From NCBI GenBank assembly GCA_019353055.1, contig JABAHL010000001.1, positions 186,001-250,000 of the forward strand: a stretch of DNA of 64,000 nucleotides, written 5' to 3'. This document shows positions 50,023 through 59,281 of this stretch, piece after piece; within the stretch, counting starts at the first letter, position 1, and every line of letters starts with the position of its first letter. The position numbers and the translations under genes are program-made. Origin of the DNA: Faucicola osloensis_C. Lineage in GTDB: Bacteria; Pseudomonadota; Gammaproteobacteria; Pseudomonadales; Moraxellaceae. The notes under the pieces were generated by a model. That model was not told the origin of the DNA and ran no database searches. It worked only from the letters and a program-made list of their open reading frames with translations.

Positions 50023-50442
50023 ATGCAGTATGATAATCAAAATATTTTTGCCAAAATTCTTCGTGGTGAGATTCCTAGCCATAAAGTTTATGAAGATGAT
50101 AAAACGCTTGCCTTTATGGATATCATGCCGATGGCAGAAGGGCATGTTTTAGTCATTCCAAAATGTGAAGCCGTTGAATTGTCGGATATGCCAGCAGATT
50201 ACATTGCGGCAGTTTTTAGCACCGCGCAAAAAGTCATGGCAGCGCAGCGCAAGGTATTTAACCGCCAAGGTATTGTGCAGATGCAGTTAAATAATGCAGA
50301 GGCAGGACAATCGGTATTTCATTATCATGTTCATTTGATTCCAAGCAGTATCTATCATCTTGGCTTGCATGAAGATCGAAAAGGCGATCATGAACGCTTA
50401 GCAGTATTAGCTAGTCAATTAAAATCAGCAATCACCAATTAA
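50023..50442 (+). CDS. HIT family nucleotide hydrolase
   Basis: A 139-residue histidine-triad protein with H100-Y-H102-V-H104-L-I, the N-terminal FAKILRGEIPSHKVYEDD block and the GHVLVIPK strand. HIT hydrolases of the HinT/Hit type act on AMP-linked substrates; physiological target unknown. Length is full. Shine-Dalgarno AAAGGAATG precedes the ATG. It is convergent with the ModA gene, only 40 bp apart. Confidence 0.93.
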   Translation: MQYDNQNIFAKILRGEIPSHKVYEDDKTLAFMDIMPMAEGHVLVIPKCEAVELSDMPADYIAAVFSTAQKVMAAQRKVFNRQGIVQMQLNNAEAGQSVFHYHVHLIPSSIYHLGLHEDRKGDHERLAVLASQLKSAITN

Positions 50443-50482
50443 TTTGCGACTTGCAAGTAGCGGATGGTTAAAACCCAACCCC

Positions 50483-51424
50483 CTATTTGCAAGCAGGTAA
50501 GATGGTTGTCGAGGTGCAAATCGGTAAAAACCCTGCATCGGTTAAAACATCTTGTGCTTTTGCCGATTTTAGGTAATCCACAAAAATTTGACTGGTTTCA
50601 GGATGATTCAAAATTATCCCATCTTGCAGAATTGGCGGATAACTATCTTTAGGTAGTATCAAATAGTTATTGGTTAGCGTCTTCACATTTTGAAGGGCAT
50701 TGTCATTGGGTTTATTCAATACTTGAGACAGACTTACAAATCCAAAATCTGCTTTTCCACTATCCGTTAACGCAAAAGTTTCATCGAGGGTATTGGTATA
50801 TACAATCTTAGACTTTATATTATTATAAAGATTCTGATTGACCAACCAGGCTTCTGCTGCCACGCCATAAGCTAAACTCTTTGGATTGGCTATCGCTAAA
50901 CTAAAGGGTTTATTGTCAAGTATCAACTGATCGAGCGTGGTTGTAGGGCTAATGTCCATGGGGTATTTATGACTATAAAGCACTAGCTGACCCCGAGTAT
51001 AAGTAAAAGGCGCTGATTTAACACCCTTAACACTGGCAAGCATTTGCTTCGGATAACTCTGATTACCCGCTAAATAAATATCAAAGCTTTGAGGATTGGC
51101 ATTGACCGTATCATACAGCGCAGCATTGGGCTCAAAGGTAATTTGAATCTTTATATTCGGATAATTATGGTTAAAATCTGATACCAAAATAGGCAATACC
51201 ATGCGAAGATTGGAAAAAGCGGCTATATGTAGATTCTCAATCACTTTAGGTGAAGAAGCGGCAGGCGCATTTTTTGAGATAGCTTTGGTAGGATCTTTGG
51301 CAGATTGGTTATTTGACGTCGTTGAATTTTGATTACTATTTGATGAATTACAACCTGCTATGAATGCTGTGACAATACATAGCATTATGTTAAAACAGAT
51401 CGTGGCAGGTTGATTAAAAGTCAT
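50483..51424 (-). CDS. ModA-like molybdate/tungstate-binding lipoprotein
   Basis: A 313-residue extracytoplasmic binding protein. The N-terminus is a lipoprotein signal (MLCIVTAFIAGC, lipid Cys at 25) followed by a Ser/Asn/Pro linker to about 65. The binding domain has LHIAAFSNLRMVLPIL, FDIYLAGN, LAIANPKSLAYGVAAE and ALTDSGKADFGFVSLSQV, the usual ModA ligand-loop order. Gram-negative ModA is usually a soluble periplasmic protein, so the lipid anchor is unusual. modB and modC are not adjacent. Confidence 0.8.
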   Translation of the reverse strand: MTFNQPATICFNIMLCIVTAFIAGCNSSNSNQNSTTSNNQSAKDPTKAISKNAPAASSPKVIENLHIAAFSNLRMVLPILVSDFNHNYPNIKIQITFEPNAALYDTVNANPQSFDIYLAGNQSYPKQMLASVKGVKSAPFTYTRGQLVLYSHKYPMDISPTTTLDQLILDNKPFSLAIANPKSLAYGVAAEAWLVNQNLYNNIKSKIVYTNTLDETFALTDSGKADFGFVSLSQVLNKPNDNALQNVKTLTNNYLILPKDSYPPILQDGIILNHPETSQIFVDYLKSAKAQDVLTDAGFLPICTSTTILPACK

Positions 51425-51586
51425 AAATTAACAAATTTAACCCGAGTTTTTAGCGATATTATGATTAAGTGGTGGGCAAGAATACTATACAAAGTAGTAA
51501 GTGAGTGTGTAAAAAACGTATCGAATTTATTGAAAAATTATTTTTTAGCTATTTTTGCTTCAAGACACAAATAATGAAAATAGTTG

Positions 51587-51614
51587 TTGCAAAAAAAAAT
51601 AAAGTTGCTAAAAT
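51587..51614 (+). promoter_or_regulatory. Predicted sigma-70 promoter of tRNA-Leu
   Basis: TTGCAA (51587-51592), 16-bp spacer rich in A, TAAAAT (51609-51614), then a GC-rich discriminator CCACCCC, typical of stringently controlled stable RNA promoters. The start site would be about 45 bp before the tRNA. Confidence 0.65.
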
Positions 51615-51665
51615 ACCACCCCACATAGCCGATTACAGATAAACTAAAAAGCTATAGCCATCTAT

Positions 51666-51752
51666 GCCAGTGTGGTGAAATTGGTAGACACGACGGATTC
51701 AAAATCCGTTGCCTTTAAAAGCGTGTCGGTTCGAGTCCGACCACTGGTACCA
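51666..51752 (+). tRNA. tRNA-Leu (anticodon CAA)
   Basis: An 87-base class II tRNA with encoded CCA. Acceptor arms GCCAGTG and CACTGGT pair with the G1-U72 wobble seen in tRNA-Leu, discriminator A, then CCA. The anticodon loop TTCAAAA gives CAA, decoding UUG. D-loop GGTGAAATTGGTAGACAC and T-loop GGTTCGAGTCC are standard; the long variable arm (CCTTTAAAAGCG) confirms Leu. It is preceded by a good promoter and followed at once by a terminator, and stands at the edge of the polysaccharide locus. Confidence 0.97.
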
Positions 51753-51756
51753 AATT

Positions 51757-51786
51757 AAAGCTCCTAATTACAGGAGCTTTTTTTTT
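51757..51786 (+). terminator. Terminator of tRNA-Leu
   Basis: AAAGCTCCT (51757-51765) pairs with AGGAGCTTT (51772-51780), then T-tract. It begins 4 bp after the CCA end. Confidence 0.9.
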
Positions 51787-51855
51787 GAGTTAAAATTGCT
51801 GTATAAAAGAATGATTAAGGTGTTATTTTTAATTGTTTATCAAGAAAATCTCTAA

Positions 51856-51864
51856 TGCTATAAT
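51856..51864 (+). promoter_or_regulatory. wza: Predicted extended -10 promoter of the wza polysaccharide operon
   Basis: TGC-TATAAT (-10 at 51859-51864). TTGTTT (51833-51838) is the nearest -35-like box but the spacer is 20 bp, so it relies on the extended -10. It would give a leader of about 190 nt before wza, containing the ops-like element. Confidence 0.5.
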
Positions 51865-51973
51865 GGATTAATTGTTACTCAAAAGAACTGTTAACGCTTT
51901 TCTCAATAGTTAATATTATAAACTGATAGGTCATGATGGCTATGTCACTTACTTAAATTTACAAAATTTACAA

Positions 51974-51984
51974 GCGGGTAGCAT
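51974..51984 (+). promoter_or_regulatory. ops/JUMPstart-like element in the wza leader
   Basis: GCGGGTAGCAT keeps the GGTAGC-N-T core of the ops element (GGCGGTAGCGT), where RfaH loads onto paused RNA polymerase to let long capsule and LPS operons be transcribed. It lies 76 bp before wza, the usual place. Single-element matches this short can occur by chance. Confidence 0.42.
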
Positions 51985-52059
51985 TAAACTTTTATTACAA
52001 TTACGCACCATATTGGTTAATACTGTTAGATTTTGCTTTTTATTCTATGAGATTGTCAC

Positions 52060-53178
52060 ATGTTAGCAAAGCTTATAAAATTATCTCCTATCATCTTTGC
52101 ACTTTCACTTGCTGGATGTAGTTCTAAAACAGCGATTACTAGCGGTATGAATGTTGGTAAATTGCCTGAATCGACAGTACCCGACCAACCCATGTCATTT
52201 GTAGCAGATAATGGCATTCGTTTTAATGTGACCGAATTAACCGCAAATAACATTCCAGTACCTAATCTATTAGGGCCGAGAACGATCTCATTTCCGCCTG
52301 TCTCAAAATCCGCTGCAACCTATACTACAATTGCAAAAGGCGATGTGGTTGAAATATTCTTGCCAGGATATCCTGAAATCACACCTGTCGTGCAATCCAC
52401 AGGGAATAATATTTATGCCAACGGCTACCTGGTCGACCAGAGTGGTTTTTTGCAGTTTCCAATGATAGGGCGAGTGAAAGCTGAAGGGTTAACAGTTTCA
52501 CAACTTACCAACCAAATAGCAAGCCGTTTATCTCGTTATCTTAAACACCCAGATCCGCAAGTGCGGGTTATTTCCTATCGTGGGAATAAGTTCTATGTTG
52601 ATGGTCAGGTAAAATCGCCTGGACAATATGATATCGCGGATCAGCCAGTCAATCTCTATACGGCAATCAGTATGGCAGGCGGTACCATTAATACCTCAGA
52701 TACCAATAACATTCAGCTGATTCGCGACGGTAGAAGCTATAACTTTGGTTTTAAATCACTACAAAATGCCGGGTATTCCCCAAATTCGCTATATTTGAGA
52801 AATGGTGATACTATCAAAGTCGGTGATATTACCAATCATAAAGTCACCGTAATGGGTGAGTTTACCAAACCCAGCACTATCCAAATTCCTGATAATGGGT
52901 TGAGTTTGATTAGCGCGATTGGGGAAGCCAACGGTATGGTGCCTACTTCTGCAAATGCCAAAAAGGTATACGTACTAAGAGAAAATAGCTACCAAAACGA
53001 GTCAAATATCTATCATATTGATTTAACTTCCATTACAAATTTTTCGGTTGCAAATCGATTCAAAATGCAGCCGGGTGATGTCGTGTATGTCGACCCAACT
53101 GGTCTGACACGTTGGAATCGTGTAATTAGTCAAATATTGCCAACCTCTTCAATTGCAAATATTGCTAGAGGCTTTTAA
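52060..53178 (+). CDS. wza: Polysaccharide export outer-membrane lipoprotein Wza
   Basis: A 372-residue export channel subunit. A lipoprotein signal (LSPIIFALSLAGC, lipid Cys at 20) is followed by the Poly_export domain (KGDVVEIFLPGYPEI, LVDQSGFLQFPMIGRVK) and SLBB repeats (KFYVDGQVKSPGQYDI, HKVTVMGEFTKPSTIQIP), with an amphipathic C-terminal helix that lines the outer-membrane pore in the E. coli octamer. First gene of the locus; wzb follows 17 bp later. Length matches E. coli Wza (379). Confidence 0.94.
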   Translation: MLAKLIKLSPIIFALSLAGCSSKTAITSGMNVGKLPESTVPDQPMSFVADNGIRFNVTELTANNIPVPNLLGPRTISFPPVSKSAATYTTIAKGDVVEIFLPGYPEITPVVQSTGNNIYANGYLVDQSGFLQFPMIGRVKAEGLTVSQLTNQIASRLSRYLKHPDPQVRVISYRGNKFYVDGQVKSPGQYDIADQPVNLYTAISMAGGTINTSDTNNIQLIRDGRSYNFGFKSLQNAGYSPNSLYLRNGDTIKVGDITNHKVTVMGEFTKPSTIQIPDNGLSLISAIGEANGMVPTSANAKKVYVLRENSYQNESNIYHIDLTSITNFSVANRFKMQPGDVVYVDPTGLTRWNRVISQILPTSSIANIARGF

Positions 53179-53195
53179 CCTGATGGAAATTAACG

Positions 53196-53627
53196 ATGTC
53201 ATTTAAAAAAATTTTAGTGGTATGCGTCGGTAATATCTGCCGTAGCCCCATTGGTGAAGCGCTATTACAGAAACAACATCCTAATTTAACCGTTAAATCA
53301 GCGGGATTAAGCGCATTAGTGGGCGAAGGGGCCGATGAAAAAGCCATTCAAGTCATGGATGAATGGAATATTGATATGCGTAGTCATCGCGCCCAGCAGC
53401 TTACCCAAGAATTGATGCAAACCTTTGATTTAGTACTTTGTATGTCCAAAGATCAAGAGAGTTGGATAAAACAAAATTACTCAAGCCAACGGGGCAAAGT
53501 ATATCGAATTGGTCATTGGATAAACGAAAATGTAGCCGATCCTTATAAACTACCTATTGAGAAATTTTATGAAAGTCGAGCAGTGCTCAATAAAGCCGTA
53601 GAAAGTTGGAAGGATAAATTAGCGTAA
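53196..53627 (+). CDS. wzb: Low-molecular-weight protein-tyrosine phosphatase Wzb
   Basis: A 143-residue phosphatase that removes phosphate from the tyrosine tail of Wzc. The P-loop is C10-V-G-N-I-C-R16-S at the N-terminus and the general acid Asp is in VADPYKLP. Length is normal (E. coli 147). It lies between wza and wzc, as in group 1/4 capsule loci. Confidence 0.95.
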   Translation: MSFKKILVVCVGNICRSPIGEALLQKQHPNLTVKSAGLSALVGEGADEKAIQVMDEWNIDMRSHRAQQLTQELMQTFDLVLCMSKDQESWIKQNYSSQRGKVYRIGHWINENVADPYKLPIEKFYESRAVLNKAVESWKDKLA

Positions 53628-53727
53628 ATGCTGCAGCTAGCGAGTTTTTCGAAATTATAAGAAAAATTTATTTATTCTGTAACAATTAAAATGTATTTTA
53701 TCGTAGTTTAGAATCAAGTGAGTAAGC

Positions 53728-55896
53728 ATGGATCAGAAAGTGAGTGATGATGAAATTGATTTAAGAGCGTTAATCGCGGTCTTATTAAATCATTGGAAAT
53801 TAATTTTATCAATGCTGTTACTTGGTTTATTAGGCGGTCTCTATTATGCCCAATCGGCAACGCCAATTTATAAAACCAACTCATTGATTCAAGTTGATAA
53901 AAAATCCTCAGGCGTTTCTGCGTTAGGTGAGGATGTTGCCGGTCTTCTAAACGCTCAAGATGGTTCTGCACAAACAGAAGTAGAAATCATCAATTCTCGC
54001 ATGATTCTGTGGCCTGTCATTAATCAATTGCATTTAGATTTGAATGTCAGTCAGCTTAAAGACAGTTTCTTAGATAAATTACTGATTAAGAAGAATGTCT
54101 TAGTTAGTCATACAGACAATGGTGTGGGTAATTTAAAGGTTGGATTGTGGATAGCTGAATTTAATGTCCCTTTGGCTTATCAGAACAAAATTTTCACTTT
54201 AACTGCCATAGACAGCCAAAATTTTAAACTGATCTCTCCTGATGGTACAGAGTTTACTGGTAAAGTTGCAACCGCATCGCGTTTCAAAACGAGTGCAGGT
54301 AATATTGATATTCAAGTGACCTCATTAGCCCCGGGTTATTCTTATAACTTGAGTAAACTTACACCAGCTAAGGCGATAGATAACCTTAGAGCAAATCTTG
54401 CCGTGGCTGAAAAAGGCAAACAAACTGGCATTTTAGATGCTTCACTTACAGGCGCTAATCAAGATGAAATAACTAATATCTTAACGCGCATCGTTAAAAT
54501 GTATGAAACGCAAAATCTTGATAAAAGTAGCGCGGAAACGACTAAAACCCTTGCATTTATGCAAGAACAATTGCCTAAATTAAAAGCAAAACTTGCAGAG
54601 GCAGAAGCACAATTTAATAATTTCCGTGAACAAAATGCGACAGTTGATATCGATAAAGAAGCTGAACTAGCTATCACAGTAAGATCTGAGATTGAAACCA
54701 ACCTGCGTGAGCTTGAGCTAAAACGAGCAGAATTATCCGAGCGTTACACGGATGAATACCCAGTATTAAAGCAATTAAATATGCAAATACAGGAGCTAAG
54801 AGACAAAGAAGAAGCGCTTAAACAAAATATTACCCGTATTCCAGAAGTTCAGCGGCAATTTTTGGAATTATCGAGTGATGTTAAGATTAGCAATGAGATT
54901 TATTTAAATATGCTCAAAAACTATGAGCAATTACAAATTGTCAAATCTGGACAATTGGGTAATGTACGCATCATAGATTTACCCATTAACACCTATGAAC
55001 CTATCGCACCAAAAAAAGCGCAAATTGTCCTAATTGCGACACTTTTAGGTTTGATGTTAGGTATCGGGCTAGCATTCTTAAAATCATTGCTGTTCGCGGG
55101 CGTGAAAGATTTAGAAGAATTGGAGAACAATACAGATATTCCGGTAATCGGCGTCATTCCTCATTCGCCTCGATTAACGCGGTTGTTGAAAAGTAAATCA
55201 ACTAAAATTCCATTGGTTGAGCAAATTGAACCTGAAGGGGTTGTCAGCGAAGGTTTTAAATCCATTCGCACTCATTTATTGTTTAATGCAACAAAAACCG
55301 ATGGCAATACGTTGTTAGTGACTAGTGCAGGACCTGGTATTGGTAAGTCATTTATTGCTGCCAATCTTGCCGTGGCAATGGCGATGACAGGTAAACGTGT
55401 CCTATTAATTGACGCGGATGCTAGGTTAGGTCATCTGCAAGATCGTTTTAATTTGCCAAATATCAATGGACTGGTTGATTATTTGGTTGATGATACGATT
55501 GATGCGGCTAATAGCAGCTATATGATTCAAACCACACTATATGAAAATCTGCATTTTATACCTAGAGGCAAAGGCCATAGCCACGCTTCAGAATTGATCC
55601 TAAATGGAAAAATGAAAGCGCTTCTAGATTTTTATCGCCAGTTTTATGATTACATCATTATCGACACTTCACCAGTCATGGGCACTTCAGATGCGTTATC
55701 GATAGGGCAGTTGGTGGATTCAGTCTTATTCGTGGTACGATATGACGTTTCAAACGTAAAACAGGTAAATTATGCAATCGAAAAACTACAACGTGCAAAT
55801 GTAAAAGTAGAAGGGATTGTTTTCAATGATGCTAAGCAGTCTCTAATTGGCGCGTATAATTATCATTACGGTTATGAATATAAATCAAAAAATTAA
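53728..55896 (+). CDS. wzc: Polysaccharide co-polymerase / tyrosine kinase Wzc
   Basis: A 722-residue BY-kinase. The N-terminal Wzz-type domain is flanked by membrane helices (near 30-50 and 430-450) with a large periplasmic coiled coil (about 270-400). The cytosolic kinase has Walker A GPGIGKS at 535-541, Walker A' LLIDADARLGH, and Walker B YIIIDTSP. The C-terminal tyrosine cluster is YNYHYGYEY (710-718) with five Tyr, the autophosphorylation sites dephosphorylated by Wzb. It controls chain length and export with Wza. Confidence 0.95.
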   Translation: MDQKVSDDEIDLRALIAVLLNHWKLILSMLLLGLLGGLYYAQSATPIYKTNSLIQVDKKSSGVSALGEDVAGLLNAQDGSAQTEVEIINSRMILWPVINQLHLDLNVSQLKDSFLDKLLIKKNVLVSHTDNGVGNLKVGLWIAEFNVPLAYQNKIFTLTAIDSQNFKLISPDGTEFTGKVATASRFKTSAGNIDIQVTSLAPGYSYNLSKLTPAKAIDNLRANLAVAEKGKQTGILDASLTGANQDEITNILTRIVKMYETQNLDKSSAETTKTLAFMQEQLPKLKAKLAEAEAQFNNFREQNATVDIDKEAELAITVRSEIETNLRELELKRAELSERYTDEYPVLKQLNMQIQELRDKEEALKQNITRIPEVQRQFLELSSDVKISNEIYLNMLKNYEQLQIVKSGQLGNVRIIDLPINTYEPIAPKKAQIVLIATLLGLMLGIGLAFLKSLLFAGVKDLEELENNTDIPVIGVIPHSPRLTRLLKSKSTKIPLVEQIEPEGVVSEGFKSIRTHLLFNATKTDGNTLLVTSAGPGIGKSFIAANLAVAMAMTGKRVLLIDADARLGHLQDRFNLPNINGLVDYLVDDTIDAANSSYMIQTTLYENLHFIPRGKGHSHASELILNGKMKALLDFYRQFYDYIIIDTSPVMGTSDALSIGQLVDSVLFVVRYDVSNVKQVNYAIEKLQRANVKVEGIVFNDAKQSLIGAYNYHYGYEYKSKN

Positions 55897-55940
55897 TGAC
55901 ATAAAAATCAATCATAGCCATATCATCTACTAGGTTTTAT

Positions 55941-57872
55941 ATGAGCAATACAACTAACACTACTAAAGCGCCTTTAGCTTTTACCGTATTATCTAATGCG
56001 ATTGAGCAGCCTCGCTGGCTAAAAGTAGTGAGTTTGTTTATGATAGATTATATTGCATCTATTATTACTTTGATTTTAGCGATTGCTCTAAGGTATGCAA
56101 AATTTGATTTTCATACCAATATCTTGTCAATTATACTACTTGGCGCTTTACCTGTTATCTTTTTAGCGGTTAGTAAGTTTTACTCGCATGTTATCCGAGT
56201 TTTTCAAGATGAGAGTATGCGCTGGGCGCTCGTAGTTTTGTTAGGTTATCTATTAATTAGTCAAATACTGATTTTTTTAGGGGTAACGCCTGATATACCT
56301 AGAGCAGCGACCGCTATCCATGTTTTTTTGCTTTATATATGGATATGGAATAGCCGAATTGTTTTGCAATTTATTATTTCAAGAACACTGCATCCTGAAT
56401 TTTATGCACAAAAAAAAGAAAATGTATTAATTTACGGTGTGGGTCATATCACCAAAGATTTGATGCATGTACTTCATCAAACTCACCAATTTAAAATAGT
56501 TGGGATTATCGATGTCAATGATAATTTCATTGGTGCTAGGGTATTAGGGGTTAAAGTCTATCCTAAAGATAACCTTGAGTCTTTAATAACAGACTTAGAA
56601 GTTAATCATGTGTTCTTTGTATTACCAAGCCATCAGCGTCATATCCAAGAGCGTATTGTCAAGCAACTAGAAAACGTACCAGTTAAAATTAGTGAAATTC
56701 CAAGTTTGGAAGAAATCACTAGTGGTCGAATTAAATTATCAGATATTAAGCCTGTCGATGTGCTAGATGTGTTACAACGAAATACGGTTAAACCGGACAC
56801 ATCGCTGCTTGCCAAAAACATCAAAGATAAAGTTGTGATGGTCACGGGAGCGGGCGGTTCAATCGGCAGTGAGTTATGTCGCCAAATTTTAAAGCAGCAA
56901 CCAAAAGCCTTGGTATTATTTGAACTGTCGGAGTATGCGCTTTATGCCATACATAGTGAACTGCAAAAACTTGCCAAAAATATGCAGCAGGAAAGACAAC
57001 TACCAACTGTGACGCCACTTCATGTTCATCTAGGCAGTGTTACCAATCAAAAAATTATTGAACTGTTGTGCAATCAGTACGACGTTCAAACCATCTACCA
57101 TGCAGCCGCTTATAAACATGTCCCTATCGTCGAAAGTAACGAATACGAGGGTGTAATCAATAATTTTGTTGGTACTTACAATACTTTAAAAGGCGCAGTC
57201 AGTGCGGGCGTAGAGACTTTTGTGGCCATCTCCACTGACAAAGCCGTCCGACCAACCAATGTCATGGGCGCTACCAAACGTATGGCAGAATTAGCTTGTC
57301 AAGCGATGGCTGCAGACCAATCAACAACCACTATCAGTATGGTGAGATTTGGCAATGTATTAGGTTCATCAGGTTCTGTCGTACCACTGTTTAATAAGCA
57401 AATTGCAGCTGGCGGGCCTATCACCCTGACGCATCCAGACGTGACAAGGTATTTCATGACTATTCCTGAAGCAGCTCAGCTCGTTATCCAAGCAGGCGCA
57501 ATGGCACATGGCGGCGAGGTGTTCGTGCTGGATATGGGTGAGCCTGTTAAAATAATGGATCTCGCTAAACGCATGATTACGTTAAGTGGACTTAAAATCA
57601 AAGACCAACATAACCCCAATGGTGATATTGAAATTGTCATTGCGGGTTTACGACCTGGTGAAAAACTGTATGAAGAGTTAATCATCGATGGGGATAATAT
57701 AGAGAAAACGCAGCATCCTTTAATTATGAAAGCCAAAGAGCATTTTTACAGTTTTGATGAAATAACAAACGTAATAGATGCAGTTCAAATGCAAAATAAT
57801 ACTACCAAAAATACGCATTGGCTTAGGGCGCAGTTCTTTAAATATGTAGAAGGGTATAAGCCTAAGGTATAA
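55941..57872 (+). CDS. Membrane UDP-GlcNAc 4,6-dehydratase (PglF/CapD/WbpM type)
   Basis: A 643-residue protein with four N-terminal membrane helices (about 20-130), a CoA-binding-like Rossmann part (NVLIYGVGHI) and the catalytic SDR domain. The second nucleotide motif is G303-A-G-G-S-I-G309, with ISTDKAVRPTNVMGATKRMAE giving Asp-Lys and the Met-x3-Lys that replaces Tyr-x3-Lys in this family. It converts UDP-GlcNAc to the 4-keto-6-deoxy sugar, first step toward bacillosamine-type sugars. With the PglA-, PglC- and PglD-like genes downstream this fits a di-N-acetylbacillosamine route. Confidence 0.9.
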   Translation: MSNTTNTTKAPLAFTVLSNAIEQPRWLKVVSLFMIDYIASIITLILAIALRYAKFDFHTNILSIILLGALPVIFLAVSKFYSHVIRVFQDESMRWALVVLLGYLLISQILIFLGVTPDIPRAATAIHVFLLYIWIWNSRIVLQFIISRTLHPEFYAQKKENVLIYGVGHITKDLMHVLHQTHQFKIVGIIDVNDNFIGARVLGVKVYPKDNLESLITDLEVNHVFFVLPSHQRHIQERIVKQLENVPVKISEIPSLEEITSGRIKLSDIKPVDVLDVLQRNTVKPDTSLLAKNIKDKVVMVTGAGGSIGSELCRQILKQQPKALVLFELSEYALYAIHSELQKLAKNMQQERQLPTVTPLHVHLGSVTNQKIIELLCNQYDVQTIYHAAAYKHVPIVESNEYEGVINNFVGTYNTLKGAVSAGVETFVAISTDKAVRPTNVMGATKRMAELACQAMAADQSTTTISMVRFGNVLGSSGSVVPLFNKQIAAGGPITLTHPDVTRYFMTIPEAAQLVIQAGAMAHGGEVFVLDMGEPVKIMDLAKRMITLSGLKIKDQHNPNGDIEIVIAGLRPGEKLYEELIIDGDNIEKTQHPLIMKAKEHFYSFDEITNVIDAVQMQNNTTKNTHWLRAQFFKYVEGYKPKV

Positions 57873-57956
57873 ATCTATGATTAAAAAGTAGAGTTGCTAA
57901 GTTTTAATGAATTAAACGATACTTTCTTTTAGTTGCAATTTAGGCTTTTGTCAATT

Positions 57957-59201
57957 ATGCATAAACAAATCGTGTCTAATATATTCTGGCTAATTGCAGA
58001 AAAAATTATTACAATTATTTTGGTATTTTATGTAGAAGGGGTTATTGCAAGATTATTATCACAACAGGATTATGGTAAATGGATATACAGTGTAAATTTA
58101 GTCCTATTGCTTAGCTCTCTAAGCTTAATTGTGGGTGCTGAGGTTTTAGTACCCACTCTTAGTAAACACAAAAAACTTACCGAATCATTACTTTTAAATA
58201 CCTTTTTTATTCGATTAATATTCGGTTTTTTTGCATTTGTATGTACTACCCTTTATGCTAATTTTTTTGTTACTGATGTTATCTTAAAGAGCTTTCTAAG
58301 TGCTTTGGCATTGGTGTTGCTGTTAAATGAACCTTTTGGGGTGGTGACCAGTTATTTTCAATCAAAGGTCAATATACTGCCAGTTACGATAGTGCGCATC
58401 ATAGCTTTAGGTGTACGGGCGTTGGTGGCAACGGTTATATTAAAATGGGCATTGAGTATTGATTATATACCTTGGTCTCGAGTGTTAGAAAGCGTGACCA
58501 GTGCGATAGGGCTTTCTTTATTGTATATTATTTATAGAGGCAAAATCCGTTTTAACTTTTCCAAAAAAATATCAAAAATATTGTTTTATCGAGGGCTGTT
58601 ATTATGGCCTTCGTTAATGATGATGTATTTTTTTCAACGGATTGATAGATTTTTTATTGAGCATTATTTAAGTTTTAATTATTTGGCATTATATGGCATC
58701 AGTGTTCAGATAATAGAACAAGCGACTTTATTATTTGGTATGGTGGTACAGTCAATTGCACCGATATTCATTTTTAATAGAATGTCTGATGCAGAAAGAT
58801 TTGGTAAACTCAATCGCATTGTCATGCTCATGGTCGGGCTTTCAATGGTCAGTATCATTGTTGGTTATTTTTTAGTACCATTGTTTATCCATTTGGTTTA
58901 TGGTAAAAGTTATGATGGTGCTATCCCGATCACGATTGGATTATTGCCGAGCTTGTTATTTTTTAGTATTGATACGGTTTTAACGCAATATTTTTATGCT
59001 AAAAATTTGGGAAATAAACTAATTTATAAATGGATAGTCATGGCAATCGTGACTTGTATAAATTATTGGGTATGTCTTGGGGTTTTCCAATTAGAATCTG
59101 CGGTATTAGTATTTAATATTAACTATTTGATAATGCTCCTAATTACAGTATTTTTATTCAAAAAATATATTTATAAGGAAGTTAAAATTAGCATTTTTTA
59201 A
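57957..59201 (+). CDS. Oligosaccharide flippase (Wzx-like)
   Basis: A 414-residue polytopic protein of the MATE/MOP flippase fold with about 12 to 14 predicted helices, starting IFWLIAEKIITIILVFYVEGVIARLLSQ. It would move undecaprenyl-PP-linked repeat units to the periplasm. The frame opens at a TTG (57933), but ATG 57957 is preferred; no Shine-Dalgarno is clear. Composition is more AT-rich than wzc, as in the next two genes, suggesting import with the serotype-specific region. Confidence 0.85.
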   Translation: MHKQIVSNIFWLIAEKIITIILVFYVEGVIARLLSQQDYGKWIYSVNLVLLLSSLSLIVGAEVLVPTLSKHKKLTESLLLNTFFIRLIFGFFAFVCTTLYANFFVTDVILKSFLSALALVLLLNEPFGVVTSYFQSKVNILPVTIVRIIALGVRALVATVILKWALSIDYIPWSRVLESVTSAIGLSLLYIIYRGKIRFNFSKKISKILFYRGLLLWPSLMMMYFFQRIDRFFIEHYLSFNYLALYGISVQIIEQATLLFGMVVQSIAPIFIFNRMSDAERFGKLNRIVMLMVGLSMVSIIVGYFLVPLFIHLVYGKSYDGAIPITIGLLPSLLFFSIDTVLTQYFYAKNLGNKLIYKWIVMAIVTCINYWVCLGVFQLESAVLVFNINYLIMLLITVFLFKKYIYKEVKISIF

Positions 59202-59281
59202 TTAGATATTTTTTCGTTACAAAATTAAATCTAAAATTTTAACATTAACTAGATAAATTAACTTTAGATAAAGAGTAGACT

